Positions 16,656 to 25,876 are shown, numbered from the stretch's first letter. The stretch: DNA of 46,082 nucleotides from an uncultured Bacillota bacterium (GCA_949291945.1 CASEXH010000032.1:1-46082); one strand, 5' to 3'. Numbers and translations: made by a program. The notes: generated by a model not told the origin, from the letters alone.

Positions 16656-17570
16656 ATGGCAAAACAGAACAAGATGCCGAACAAAGGAATTATGGGTGCG
16701 GACGCTCATTCCCAGCTTGTGAAAAGAGAAAGACGTGCAAATAATGTATGGAATAAGCTGAGGAGAAATAAGACAGCCATGATCGGGTTAGTCATCGTTG
16801 TCTTTATGATACTGATCGCTGTTTTTGCCCCTTTGATCGCTACACATGATCCCAATGCCATCAAACCGTCAGAGACCTATCTGGGAATTGGTGAGAAGGG
16901 GCATATATTCGGGACAGATGAATTTGGGAGAGATTTATTTTCAAGAGTCGTATATGGAGCACGGATCTCCCTTATTGCCGCCATAGGAGGCACTGTTGTA
17001 GGAGGAATTCTGGGCATTCTTCTGGGACTGATCGCAGGATATGCGGGAGGAGTTACAGATGCGGTGATCATGAGACTTATGGACGGTATGCTGGCATTTC
17101 CGTTTGTCCTTCTGGCCATTATCCTTATGACAATTCTGGGATCAGGGCTGCAGAACGTGATCCTTGCGATCGGAATCGGAAATGTGCCTACGTTTGCCAG
17201 AGTTGTCCGGGGACAGGTACATATTGTGAAGAATGAGGAATACTGTAATGCAGGAAGAGTCATCGGTATTTCCAATCTGCGGATGCTGTTGTGTCATATC
17301 CTTCCCAATACGATTTCACCTATTATTGTCTATGCCACTCTGAATGTGGCAGGCGCCATTATTTCAGAAGCTACACTGAGTTTCCTGGGACTGGGTATTT
17401 CACAGCCGACGGCATCCTGGGGGAATATCCTGAGAGCAGGAAGGGACTGTTTAAATACGGCTCCCCATATTGCTACCATATCCGGAATATTCATCCTGGT
17501 CACAGTGCTGGGCTTTAACCTTTTGGGAGACGGCGTGAGAGATGTATTAGATCCGAAAATGAAAAGATAA
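16656..17570 (+). CDS. Peptide-type ABC importer permease 2 (DppC/OppC-like)
   Basis: A 304-residue permease of the DppC type. After a cytoplasmic N-terminus comes 'WNKLRRNKTAMIGLVIVVFM', then 'HIFGTDEFGRDLFSRVVYGA', which is very characteristic. The EAA-type loop is 'GRVIGISNLRMLLCHILPN'. It forms the membrane channel with the preceding subunit; its ATG follows that gene's stop codon directly. Confidence 0.93.
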   Translation: MAKQNKMPNKGIMGADAHSQLVKRERRANNVWNKLRRNKTAMIGLVIVVFMILIAVFAPLIATHDPNAIKPSETYLGIGEKGHIFGTDEFGRDLFSRVVYGARISLIAAIGGTVVGGILGILLGLIAGYAGGVTDAVIMRLMDGMLAFPFVLLAIILMTILGSGLQNVILAIGIGNVPTFARVVRGQVHIVKNEEYCNAGRVIGISNLRMLLCHILPNTISPIIVYATLNVAGAIISEATLSFLGLGISQPTASWGNILRAGRDCLNTAPHIATISGIFILVTVLGFNLLGDGVRDVLDPKMKR

Positions 17571-17587
17571 AGGAAGAGAGACGGAAA

Positions 17588-18598
17588 ATGAGTAAAGAAT
17601 TACTTACAGTAGAAAATTTAAAAACCTATTTCTTTACCGCAAGCGGTGTTTCAAAGGCTGTGGACGGGGTAAGCTTTACTTTGGAAAAGGGGCAGACCAT
17701 GGGAATCGTGGGAGAATCCGGCTCCGGAAAAAGTGTAAGTGCCTCTTCTATTATCCGCCTACTCCCCAAAATCGGAAAGATCGTTGACGGAAAAATAGAA
17801 TTTGAGGGAAAAGATATTTTAAAACTTGGAAAAAAAGAACTGCTGAATTTCAGGGGGAAAGATATTGCAGTAATCTTTCAGGACCCTATGACCTCTCTGG
17901 ATCCGGTGTTTAAGATCGGCAACCAGATGGTGGAGATGATCTGTGCACATCAGGATATTTCAAAAAAAGAAGCTAGGGCGATGGCTGTGGAGGCACTGAA
18001 AAAAGTAGGAATCCCCCAGGCGGAAAAACGGATGGACTCCTATCCCTATGAACTATCAGGAGGAATGTGCCAGAGAGTTATCATTGCCATGGCAGTCTGC
18101 TGCAAGCCCAAAATGATCATTGCCGATGAACCTACCACAGCCCTGGATGTTACGGTGCAGGCGCAGGTGCTGGAGCTTCTTCAGGAGCTGCAGAAAGAGA
18201 TGAACACATCTATTCTTCTGATCACCCATAATCTGGGTGTTGTTTGGAAGATGTGCGATACAGTCATGGTAATGTATGCGGGAAAAACTGTAGAATATGC
18301 TACAGCGGAAACCTTGTACCGGAACCCTATGCATCCTTATACCTGGGGACTGTTGGATTCCATGCCAAAACTAAGCGATAAAGTGAAAGAGGAATTAAAG
18401 ACAATTCCGGGAACGCCGCCGGACTTAAGGCTTACCGGTACAGGCTGCAACTTCTGCAACCGCTGCCCTTATGCGGAAGAAAAATGCAGCACAGAGGTTC
18501 CTCCGCTGGTCGAAATCGAAAAAGGTCATTTTATTGCCTGTCACAGACAAAATAAAACAGAAAAACTGGCAAGGGGAGAGGTGAAGAAAAATGGATGA
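17588..18598 (+). CDS. Peptide-type ABC importer ATPase 1 (DppD/OppD-like)
   Basis: A 336-residue ATPase that powers the importer. It has Walker A 'GESGSGKSV', signature 'LSGGMCQR' and Walker B '[14 protein letters not shown]'. The C-terminal extension has the cysteine-rich oligo_HPY pattern '[14 protein letters not shown]' with a later 'ACH', which in DppD homologues binds an iron-sulfur cluster. It overlaps the next ATPase gene by eight bases. Confidence 0.93.
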   Translation: MSKELLTVENLKTYFFTASGVSKAVDGVSFTLEKGQTMGIVGESGSGKSVSASSIIRLLPKIGKIVDGKIEFEGKDILKLGKKELLNFRGKDIAVIFQDPMTSLDPVFKIGNQMVEMICAHQDISKKEARAMAVEALKKVGIPQAEKRMDSYPYELSGGMCQRVIIAMAVCCKPKMIIADEPTTALDVTVQAQVLELLQELQKEMNTSILLITHNLGVVWKMCDTVMVMYAGKTVEYATAETLYRNPMHPYTWGLLDSMPKLSDKVKEELKTIPGTPPDLRLTGTGCNFCNRCPYAEEKCSTEVPPLVEIEKGHFIACHRQNKTEKLARGEVKKNG

Positions 18599-19574
18599 GA
18601 AAAAAGTAATCTTAAAAGTCAGAAATTTGACAAAAGAATTTAAGATCAAAAGCCATAAGCTGGGAGAAAGACCTCAGATCCTTCATGCCCTTACTGATGT
18701 ATCTCTTGATGTATACCAGGGAGAGACACTGGGAATTATCGGGGAATCAGGATGCGGAAAATCAACCTTTGGGAAATGTCTGGTACAGCTGCATAAGCCA
18801 ACCAGAGGAAGTGTAGAATATCAGGGTGAGAACATCCTGGAACTGAAAAAAGGGCAGATGAAAAACATCAAAAAAGAGATTCAGATGGTATTCCAGGATC
18901 CTTTCTCTTCTCTGGATCCCCGAATGACTGCGGGAAAACTGGTGGAAGAACCTATGATTGCCCATAAAACCGAGAAGGATAGGAAGAGCAGGAGCAAAAA
19001 GGCACTGCAGCTTCTTCGGACCGTAGGGCTTGATATTCAGCATGTGCACCGTTATCCTCATGAATTTTCAGGAGGACAGAGACAGAGGATTAATATTGCA
19101 AGGGCGCTGGCGCTGAATCCCAAGCTGATCGTATGCGATGAGCCGGTATCAGCCCTCGACGTATCCATTCAGGCCCAGGTGCTGAATCTGTTCAACCAGC
19201 TGCAGAGAGAATACGGACTGACCTATGTGTTTATTTCCCATGATTTGAGCGTGATTAAACATATCAGTGACAGGATCGCCATTATGTATCTGGGAAGAAT
19301 TGTGGAAATCTGCAGGGCACAGGAATTATATGAGAATCCCCTGCATCCGTATACAAAAGCGCTGTTATCTGCGATTCCTCCGGAGTCGCCTTTTGAAAAG
19401 AGGGAAAGGATCGTCCTGAAGGGAGAGATTCCAAGCCCCATAGGGGAACAGAAAGGATGTCCCCTGGCAGGAAGGTGCAGCTTCTGCAAAGAAAGATGTA
19501 GAAATGAAATGCCGGGGCTTTGTGACAGGGGAGACGGACATCAGGTTGCCTGCTTTTTATATGAAAGTAAATAA
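18591..19574 (+). CDS. Peptide-type ABC importer ATPase 2 (DppF/OppF-like)
   Basis: A 327-residue ATPase, partner of the preceding one. It has Walker A 'GESGCGKST', signature 'FSGGQRQR' and Walker B 'LIVCDEPVSALDVS'. The C-terminal Cys-containing region 'GCPLAGRCSFCKERC' is again the oligo_HPY type. The GAGAGGTGAAG site for its ATG lies inside the end of the previous gene, supporting coupled synthesis of the heterodimer. Confidence 0.93.
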   Translation: MDEKKVILKVRNLTKEFKIKSHKLGERPQILHALTDVSLDVYQGETLGIIGESGCGKSTFGKCLVQLHKPTRGSVEYQGENILELKKGQMKNIKKEIQMVFQDPFSSLDPRMTAGKLVEEPMIAHKTEKDRKSRSKKALQLLRTVGLDIQHVHRYPHEFSGGQRQRINIARALALNPKLIVCDEPVSALDVSIQAQVLNLFNQLQREYGLTYVFISHDLSVIKHISDRIAIMYLGRIVEICRAQELYENPLHPYTKALLSAIPPESPFEKRERIVLKGEIPSPIGEQKGCPLAGRCSFCKERCRNEMPGLCDRGDGHQVACFLYESK

Positions 19575-19595
19575 GTACAGAAGAGAGGAAAGTGC

Positions 19596-20855
19596 ATGAG
19601 TGAGACAACAAGAGAACAGATCATGAATCTGGCACAGGACAAAATAGATGAATTGATCAGGCTGGTTTCTGATCTGATCAAGATACCAAGCGAGAATCCT
19701 ACAGGAACGCAGAGGGAAGTCATTGATTATGTGAAAAATTATCTGAGTCAGGCAGGAATTGCCTGCCAGGAAGTGGGATGCAATCCCCAGTTTCCCTGTG
19801 TAGTGGCAAAAATGGGAAAGGAAGAAGGGTTCAGTGTGATCCTAAACGGACATGTGGATGTAGTTCCGGCAGGGGACAGAAATCAGTGGAATTTTGATCC
19901 TTTTTCCGGTGAGATTACAGATAAGGAAATTCTGGGAAGAGGAACTTCCGATATGAAAGCTGGTGTTGCAGGATTTTTATTTGCCATGAAAATTCTGGCA
20001 GAGTCAAAAGCGCAGTTAAAGGGAAGCATCCGTCTGCATATTGTTTCTGATGAGGAAAGCGGGGGAGAATTCGGCACAAGCTGGCTCTGTAAAAATGGTT
20101 ATGCAGACCATGCAGATGCCTGCCTGGTGGGAGAACCCACATCCCATAATACCATCGAAATCGGACAGAAAGGAAAGGCAGAACTTATTTTGAGAGCCCA
20201 TGGAGTATCAGCTCACGGAAGTCTTGCGGGATACAAAGGGGAAAATGCGATTCTGAAACTGACCCGTGTGCTGGAAAATCTGGAGGAACTCAAAAAGATA
20301 GAAGGACATTACGGGACAAATCAGAAAAAGGCACTGGAGAATTCGAAGAAGATTGCTGCAGAGAAAAACGGCGCTGGCACGGGAGATGTGATCGATCATG
20401 TAGCTGTCAATGTGGGAATGATCCGGGGAGGGGTGCGCCCCAATATGGTGCCGGATTCCTGTGAAGCTGTACTGGACATCCGTCTTCCCATCGGAGTGGA
20501 TAAAGAAGAAATCCGTAGCTGTGTAGAAAAAATCATAGAGGAGAGCGGAGTGCAGGGGATAGAATATGAACTGGAATTCCAGGGAATGGGTAATTACACA
20601 GAAATCGATGCCCCGATTGTGGATGCAGTGAAAAAACATGCGGAAGCCTTGTGGAAAACAGAGGTCCTTCCTGCTTATCAGTGGGCGTCAAGTGATGCCA
20701 GAGAGTACAGGGAAATGGGGATTTCCACAATCCAGTACGGACCGTCCAATACAGTGGGCATTCATTCCTACAATGAGACCGTAGATATTGAAGATGTGAA
20801 AAATGCAGGACAGATATACATTCTTTCCCTTTGTGATCTGATGGGAATTAAATAG
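19596..20855 (+). CDS. M20 family metallopeptidase (ArgE/DapE/ACY1 type)
   Basis: A 419-residue cytoplasmic dizinc hydrolase that removes N-acyl or N-terminal groups from amino acids or small peptides. The metal and catalytic motifs are in order: 'NGHVDVVP' (His86, Asp88), 'GRGTSDMKAG' (bridging Asp119), 'SDEESGGEF' (catalytic Glu153, ligand Glu154), 'GEPT' (Glu180) and 'GIHSYNE' (His390). The insert dimerisation domain lies between ~190 and 310. It is in the importer operon with a 21-base gap, so it probably processes the imported compound. ArgE, DapE or carnosinase-like specificities cannot be separated by eye. Confidence 0.92.
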   Translation: MSETTREQIMNLAQDKIDELIRLVSDLIKIPSENPTGTQREVIDYVKNYLSQAGIACQEVGCNPQFPCVVAKMGKEEGFSVILNGHVDVVPAGDRNQWNFDPFSGEITDKEILGRGTSDMKAGVAGFLFAMKILAESKAQLKGSIRLHIVSDEESGGEFGTSWLCKNGYADHADACLVGEPTSHNTIEIGQKGKAELILRAHGVSAHGSLAGYKGENAILKLTRVLENLEELKKIEGHYGTNQKKALENSKKIAAEKNGAGTGDVIDHVAVNVGMIRGGVRPNMVPDSCEAVLDIRLPIGVDKEEIRSCVEKIIEESGVQGIEYELEFQGMGNYTEIDAPIVDAVKKHAEALWKTEVLPAYQWASSDAREYREMGISTIQYGPSNTVGIHSYNETVDIEDVKNAGQIYILSLCDLMGIK

Positions 20856-20865
20856 AGGAGATGCT

Positions 20866-21813
20866 ATGATAGTAAAAGAAATTCTGGATATATATGAAAT
20901 ACTGGATTCCGCATATGTCAACGGAGAAAAAGTCGCAGATTATTTAAGAAGTATCGGCGGAAACTGTGAGATTTCTGTCAGTAAACTGGAGGGAAAAGGC
21001 GGAAAAAGCACAGATGTGATCAAGGTGATGATCCCGGGAAGCAACGGAAAATCAAAGGGAGGCAGTGCTCCCACCATTGGTCTTCTGGGAAGGCTTGGAG
21101 GTTTGGGAGCCAGACCGGAACGGATCGGGTTCGTTTCTGACGGGGACGGTGCTCTTACTGTTCTTGCAGCTGCTGCAAAACTTTTGAAGATGCAGAGGGA
21201 AGGAGATTTGCTGGAAGGGGATGTACTGGTATCCACTCATGTGTGCCCGGATGCGCCTACACTTCCACATAAGCCGGTATCTTTTATGAATTCTCCGGTA
21301 AGCATGCAGCAGATGAACCAGAGTGAAGTTGACGGATCGGTGGATGCTATCCTGTCAGTAGATACTACAAAAGGAAACCGCATTATGAACCATAAAGGTT
21401 TTTCTATTTCCCCCACTGTAAAAGACGGATACATTCTGAAGGTAAGTGAAGATCTCCTTGGTATTATGGAAATTACTACAGGGCAGGCTCCAAAAGTTTT
21501 TGCCCTGAGCATGCAGGATATCACTCCATACGGCAATGATCTGTATCACCTGAACAGTATCCTACAGCCGTCTACAGCCACAGATGTTCCAGTGGTAGGA
21601 GTAGCCATTACCACGGAGACAACTGTGCCGGGCTGTGCTACAGGAGCCACTAATCTTATGTCCATTGATGAAGCGGGAAGATTTGTTCTGGAAGTGGCAA
21701 AAGAATATACCAAAGGTACCTGCGGGTTCTACGATCAGGAGGAATACCAGAGGATTCAGAAACTGTATGGTTCCATGTCCCATCTGCGTACTTTCGGAAA
21801 CAAAAAGGAATAG
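20866..21813 (+). CDS. DUF1177 domain protein
   Basis: A 315-residue protein that spans the whole DUF1177 family. Conserved-looking patches rich in possible metal ligands or nucleophiles include 'GLLGRLGGLGARPERIGFVSDGDGA' (in part), 'STHVCPDAPTLPHKP', 'LSVDTTKGNRI' and 'TTETTVPGCATGATN'. No signal peptide or membrane helix is seen. It is the last gene of the operon, 10 bases after the M20 peptidase, so it likely acts on the same imported substrate. No function is established to my knowledge; a hydrolase or amidase role is only an inference. Confidence 0.88.
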   Translation: MIVKEILDIYEILDSAYVNGEKVADYLRSIGGNCEISVSKLEGKGGKSTDVIKVMIPGSNGKSKGGSAPTIGLLGRLGGLGARPERIGFVSDGDGALTVLAAAAKLLKMQREGDLLEGDVLVSTHVCPDAPTLPHKPVSFMNSPVSMQQMNQSEVDGSVDAILSVDTTKGNRIMNHKGFSISPTVKDGYILKVSEDLLGIMEITTGQAPKVFALSMQDITPYGNDLYHLNSILQPSTATDVPVVGVAITTETTVPGCATGATNLMSIDEAGRFVLEVAKEYTKGTCGFYDQEEYQRIQKLYGSMSHLRTFGNKKE

Positions 21814-21827
21814 AGTTGCTGAAAGAG

Positions 21828-21857
21828 AGCTGTCCTGAATTTCAGGGCAGCTTTTAA
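21828..21857 (+). terminator. Terminator of the importer-peptidase operon
   Basis: AGCTGTCCTGA (21828-21838) pairs with TCAGGGCAGCT (21842-21852), one G-T wobble and a 3-base loop, followed by TTTTAAT. It ends the cluster begun at the binding-protein gene. Confidence 0.85.
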
Positions 21858-22081
21858 TGAAAAAAAACTGACGGTGAAGGATATTCGTCCCTATGTGGAG
21901 CATGACCTTATTGTTTTGCCCTCATATCTGCACTGAAATAATAGCATCCAAAGAAAGAAGGTGCAGATTATGTCACATGAAATTCTGTCCGCCAAGTTGT
22001 ACGAACTTGTCCTTACAGACAAAACTGAAGTTCAGCCGATCTCCCATGGTCAAGAAACTGTCATCTTCCTCATGAACTCTG

Positions 22082-22201
22082 ATGTTGTTCCAGCCGGTTC
22101 TCGCCGTTGTGTCTATGTCCCTTATCATCGGCGCCTATCTGATCCTGCTCGGCGTAGACAGTATCGTGCTGGCCTTCAGCAATGTGGGCTATAAATGGTA
22201 A
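22082..22201 (+). pseudogene. Fragment of a DUF308/HdeD-like membrane protein
   Basis: One frame gives about 38 hydrophobic residues, including 'SMSLIIGAYLILLGVDSIVL', ending at a normal stop. It looks like the last helix pair of a DUF308-type protein. There is no upstream coding frame; the sequence before it (21858-22080) is broken in all frames. Confidence 0.35.
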
Positions 22202-22225
22202 AACTTTTTTAAGGAGGATTTCGTT

Positions 22226-22320
22226 ATGTGTACAGTAATCAATTTTTGAATCAGAAGCATGAAAATGTCTTTGGCCGGACGACGGACTTTCATTATATCC
22301 TCGATCCGCATTCACTTTGA
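22226..22320 (+). pseudogene. Remnant of a choloylglycine hydrolase/penicillin acylase family gene
   Basis: An AAGGAGG site (22211-22217) precedes an ATG that reads 'MCTVINF' and then a stop. A one-base shift restores 'NQKHENVFGRTTDFHYILDP'. Cys2 after the initiator Met and the 'FGRT-D' pattern are the Ntn-hydrolase start of bile salt hydrolases and penicillin V acylases. Only ~30 codons remain of the usual ~320. The rest of the space to 22477 shows nothing recognisable. Confidence 0.6.
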
Positions 22321-22477
22321 AGAGGCGTCTGGCTTTTGCCGTGTTGCTTGACTTCGTACAGGGAGGTCTAATGCATCCTCTCAAAACACATCAGGTCAAA
22401 ATGCAACAGCTATTGTGATGGAATTAGACGAAATGAAAAGCTATTCTGCGTCTTAGAAGATTTTAAGATTTAACGGC

Positions 22478-22543
22478 CAGAAACAGTCAGGAAATCAATC
22501 GCAAAAAAATACGATTGATTTCCTGGCTGTTTCTGCGTATAAT
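22478..22543 (+). promoter_or_regulatory. 24-bp inverted repeat overlapping the promoter of the AlbA_2 gene
   Basis: Left arm 22478-22501 and right arm 22512-22535 pair over 24 bp with one G-T wobble and a 10-base A-rich loop. A promoter lies across the right arm: TTGATT at 22515-22520, 17 bases, TATAAT at 22538-22543. The gene starts at 22577. The geometry suggests an operator that hides the -35 box, perhaps for the gene's own product. Confidence 0.7.
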
Positions 22544-22576
22544 ATAAGCAGTGAAATTGGAAAGGAAGCACGGTGT

Positions 22577-23830
22577 ATGCGTGAAACGAGAACAAAAGAG
22601 TTCAAAGAAAAGATTACAAATACATTTTTAAAAACAGTAAGTGCCTTTTCAAATTACGATGGTGGAGAAATATTTTTTGGCGTTGATGACAATGGTAATA
22701 TCAAAGGACTGTCGGATGTAAAACAAGCCTGTCTGGATATTGAAAACAAAATTAATGACAGCATTATTCCGCAGCCTGATTATACACTGGAATTGCAGAA
22801 TAATGACAGAACGATAAAACTGACTGTAAAAAGCGGGCTTCAAAAGCCATATTTATATAATTCAAAAGCATACAAACGAAACGATATTGCAACCATAGAA
22901 GTTGACACACAGGAGTTATCAAGACTGATTTTAGAAGGCAAAAATATTAAATTTGAAGAATTGCCGTGTGAAGATCAAGAACTGACGTTTAATACTTTAT
23001 GTCCAAAATTAAAAGAATGCATTCAGATTGAAACTTTTAATCAGGATACCTTGAAAACGCTGAATTTATATAATAACACTATTGGATACAATAATGCGGC
23101 TGGTATTTTAGCAGATAAAAATCATTTTCCGGGAATTGATATAGTGAAGTTCGGTGAAAATATCAGTGTAATTCATAAAAGAGCAACATTTGATAATATA
23201 TCCATTTTGACAGTGTATGAAAAAACATTGGAAGTATTCAAAGATTATTATCAATACGAAGAAATACAAGGCGCCGATAGGAAAAAGGTAGAAAAAATAC
23301 CGGAGGCTGCATTCAGAGAAGCGATTGCAAATGCATTGATTAATAGAGTATGGGATGTGGAGTCACAAATAAAAGTTTCGATGTTTGATGACAGAATAGA
23401 AATTATTTCTCCGGGAGGACAGCCATCTGGAATAACAGAAGATGAGTACTTATCGGGAAAACTTTCAGTTCTAAGAAACAGAAATCTTGCAAATGTATTT
23501 TACAGGCTGGGGTTTGCGGAAATATTTGGCACGGGAATTACACGAATAAAGCAACTCTATGAAGAAGGATTAAAACAACCGGATTTTGAAGTGTCGGAAA
23601 ATACAATTAAGATTGTACTTCCGGTTTTTGAGAAAAACCTGAATTTAACGGAAGACGAAAGAAAAATATACAAGATTTTAAGCAAGAAAATGTTGAAATC
23701 AATTAGCGAAATTAATCCGTACATCCCGTTTGGTAAATCAAAGACAACACAGTTGCTGAAAGAAATGAGTAAAAAAGGTATTGTAAAAATTGAAGGCAGG
23801 GGAAGAGGGACTAAGTATATGATAAAATAA
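22577..23830 (+). CDS. AlbA_2-domain protein with a GHKL-type ATPase region (putative regulator)
   Basis: A 417-residue protein of the 'putative DNA-binding' group. Residues ~5-115 are the AlbA_2 (Schlafen-like) domain, with 'EFKEKITNTFLKTVSAFSNY' and 'DGGEIFFGVDDNGNIKGL'. Residues ~230-335 match the HATPase_c_4 type, with 'AFREAIANALINRVWDV', 'DRIEIISPGG' and 'FGTGITRIKQL'. The C-terminus (~355-417) looks like a winged helix ('SISEINPYIPFGKSKTTQLL'). Base composition is A/T-richer than its neighbours and it follows a graveyard of fragments, so recent acquisition is likely. Called a helicase in some databases, but no helicase motifs are visible. Confidence 0.85.
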   Translation: MRETRTKEFKEKITNTFLKTVSAFSNYDGGEIFFGVDDNGNIKGLSDVKQACLDIENKINDSIIPQPDYTLELQNNDRTIKLTVKSGLQKPYLYNSKAYKRNDIATIEVDTQELSRLILEGKNIKFEELPCEDQELTFNTLCPKLKECIQIETFNQDTLKTLNLYNNTIGYNNAAGILADKNHFPGIDIVKFGENISVIHKRATFDNISILTVYEKTLEVFKDYYQYEEIQGADRKKVEKIPEAAFREAIANALINRVWDVESQIKVSMFDDRIEIISPGGQPSGITEDEYLSGKLSVLRNRNLANVFYRLGFAEIFGTGITRIKQLYEEGLKQPDFEVSENTIKIVLPVFEKNLNLTEDERKIYKILSKKMLKSISEINPYIPFGKSKTTQLLKEMSKKGIVKIEGRGRGTKYMIK

Positions 23831-23930
23831 TTACTATGGCAAAGAGTAATAATGCAAACTTGCACTATACTGCCTATTCTTTGTTTGTGGGGATACCTGT
23901 TTCACATATAAAATAAGGAGAAATGAAAAT

Positions 23931-24395
23931 ATGATAAAAATACTATTCGTGTGCCACGGCAACATCTGCCGCAGCACCATGGCTCAATTTGTTTTTCAGG
24001 ATATGATTCATAAGGCCGGCTTGTCCGACTTGTTTTATATTGACTCTGCCGCCACCAGCACGGAGGAGATTGGCAATCCCCCTCATTACGGAACTGTGGG
24101 GAAGATGAGGGAGGTGGGGATACCGGTGCTGCCTCACAAGGCGGTCCAGATGAAAAAATCAGACTATGAGAAATATGATTTTCTTCTGGGGATGGATGAG
24201 TGGAATATCCGGAATATGAACCGGATCGTGAAGAAAGATCCGGAGCATAAGATCCATATGCTTCTGGATTTTTCCAAAAATCCAAGAGCTATAGCAGACC
24301 CTTGGTATACGGGAAATTTTGATGTGACTTATGATGATATTCAGGAAGGCTGCCAGGCCTTCCTGGAATATCTGAAGAGAGAGGGAAGGATCTAA
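23931..24395 (+). CDS. Low-molecular-weight protein-tyrosine phosphatase
   Basis: A 154-residue cytoplasmic phosphatase. The P-loop is at the very N-terminus, 'CHGNICRS' (residues 8-15: nucleophile Cys8, Arg14, Ser15), and the general acid is Asp123 in 'ADPWYTG'. Length and motif positions match eukaryotic-type LMW-PTPs and bacterial YfkJ-like enzymes more than exopolysaccharide-linked Wzb. It has its own AAGGAG site and no tyrosine kinase or capsule gene nearby, so the substrate is unknown. Confidence 0.93.
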   Translation: MIKILFVCHGNICRSTMAQFVFQDMIHKAGLSDLFYIDSAATSTEEIGNPPHYGTVGKMREVGIPVLPHKAVQMKKSDYEKYDFLLGMDEWNIRNMNRIVKKDPEHKIHMLLDFSKNPRAIADPWYTGNFDVTYDDIQEGCQAFLEYLKREGRI

Positions 24396-24407
24396 AAACA
24401 AAATGTC

Positions 24408-25103
24408 TCAGTCCTTGAGGGCTTCATAAACCTGCCGGGCGATAAAGGCAGCGCCCTGAGCATTTGGATGGACGCCGTCTGCCGGGAAAAATTCCGGATG
24501 ATCTTTGGTGGCCTCGTGTATGTCAATAAGAGGCAGATCCAGTTCAGAAGCAAGATTCCGGATCAGCTGGGAAATCTCCTCTACATTGTCTGAAGAAATG
24601 TTATATTGGTTGTCGGGAAGTTCAGGATCTGTATTCTGGGGAAATACAGTGGCCGGCGTCATGAGATAGATTTTCGGATTACTGTCCAGGGCCTGATAAC
24701 GAAGAATCATATCTTTGTAATCAGAAATAAAAGTTTCTGCACTTACCCAGTTGTGGGTCTTGCCATCGTTGGTCCCCAGCATGAGCAGGACGATATCCGG
24801 CTGGAAATCCATACTTTTTTGGAAGTTCGTATGTTCCCAGTAAGGATAGTCGGCCGCTTTCTGCATGGTATAGCCGCTGGCGCCGTAGTTTTTGACCTGG
24901 TAGTGTTTTCCCAGGAGGCTTTGGAGTCTGGCTGGATAAGAGTTTTTTGCAATATGGGAAATCCCTGCACCATAGGTAATACTGTCGCCTACACAGGCGA
25001 TCCGGGTCACCTGGCGGCGCTGACAGCGAAGACCAAGGAAAGCCGTCAGAGCACAGAGGATCAGCGCAGAGAAGAGAAATGCCAGTTTTGTTTTCAGTTT
25101 CAT
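24408..25103 (-). CDS. SGNH/GDSL hydrolase, membrane-anchored
   Basis: A 231-residue esterase/lipase-like hydrolase. An N-terminal hydrophobic segment (residues ~7-25) without a clear cleavage site suggests a membrane anchor facing outward. The SGNH blocks are complete: 'GDSITYG' (Ser41), Gly76 in 'NYGASG', 'LGTND' (Asn112) and 'DGVHPN' (Asp209, His212). It may deacylate cell-wall or dietary glycans or lipids. It converges on the phosphatase gene and is divergent from the Crp-type gene. Confidence 0.9.
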   Translation of the reverse strand: MKLKTKLAFLFSALILCALTAFLGLRCQRRQVTRIACVGDSITYGAGISHIAKNSYPARLQSLLGKHYQVKNYGASGYTMQKAADYPYWEHTNFQKSMDFQPDIVLLMLGTNDGKTHNWVSAETFISDYKDMILRYQALDSNPKIYLMTPATVFPQNTDPELPDNQYNISSDNVEEISQLIRNLASELDLPLIDIHEATKDHPEFFPADGVHPNAQGAAFIARQVYEALKD

Positions 25104-25200
25104 ATATCCACTTCCTTTGAGTATATTTAGAATATTTTGATATTTAATATTAAGAACATTTTAAAAGAGATTTTTGGGAATTACAAGGCAGGAGAGAAAA

Positions 25201-25869
25201 ATGTCAGAAGAAATCAAAAATTTACTGGAAGGTCTTCCTTTCTGGAAGCACCTGAAGGAAGAAGAAAAGAGAATGCTGAAAGAGGCTTCCAGAGAGGTCC
25301 ATTATCCTGCAGGCGCCGGTGTCTATTCCGGAGCAGGAGAATGTCTGGGAGCGATCTATATTTTAAACGGGATATTCAGAACCTATCTTCTATCAGATGA
25401 AGGCAAGGAGGTTACCATGTTCCGCCTTCGCCAGGGAGATACCTGTATTCTTTCGGCTTCCTGTGTACTGCCGGCCATTACCTTTGACGTAGAGATTGAA
25501 GCCCAGACAGAGGTAGATGCAGTGCTGATCCCTGCAAGAGTGCTGATCAGTCTGATAAAAGAGAATATCTATGTGGAAAATTACGTTTACAAAGAGGCTG
25601 CAAAACGGTTTTCGGATGTGGTGGAAGCACTGCAGCAGATGATGTTCCTCAGTCTGATCCAGAGAATTGCCGCTTTTCTTTTAGACGAGTCTGCGAAAAC
25701 CCATTCTTCGGTGATCGCCATGACCCAGGAAGATCTGGCAAAGCAGATCGGCAGCGCCAGGGAGGCGGTGAGCCGTATTTTAAAACAGATGGTAAAGAAA
25801 GGCTATGTTACCCTTTCCAGGGGAGAGGTAAAGATTGAAAATAAGGAGGAGCTGTATAGACTTCTGTAA
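25201..25869 (+). CDS. Crp/Fnr family regulator with a cysteine pair in the sensor pocket
   Basis: A 222-residue regulator. The ATG at 25201 follows GGAGAG; an earlier TTG at 25174 is less likely. Residues ~10-120 are the cNMP-type barrel and the C-terminal ~75 are the Crp helix-turn-helix ('MTQEDLAKQIGSAREAVSRI'). In the phosphate-binding cassette the usual Arg/Ser are absent and the stretch reads 'GDTCILSASCVLP', with Cys82 and Cys88; Cys48 is also present. No Fnr-type N-terminal cluster exists. It converges on trxA and a thioredoxin-reductase-like gene. Together these suggest a thiol or sulfur sensor, which is inference. Confidence 0.88.
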   Translation: MSEEIKNLLEGLPFWKHLKEEEKRMLKEASREVHYPAGAGVYSGAGECLGAIYILNGIFRTYLLSDEGKEVTMFRLRQGDTCILSASCVLPAITFDVEIEAQTEVDAVLIPARVLISLIKENIYVENYVYKEAAKRFSDVVEALQQMMFLSLIQRIAAFLLDESAKTHSSVIAMTQEDLAKQIGSAREAVSRILKQMVKKGYVTLSRGEVKIENKEELYRLL

Positions 25870-25876
25870 AAGAAAA

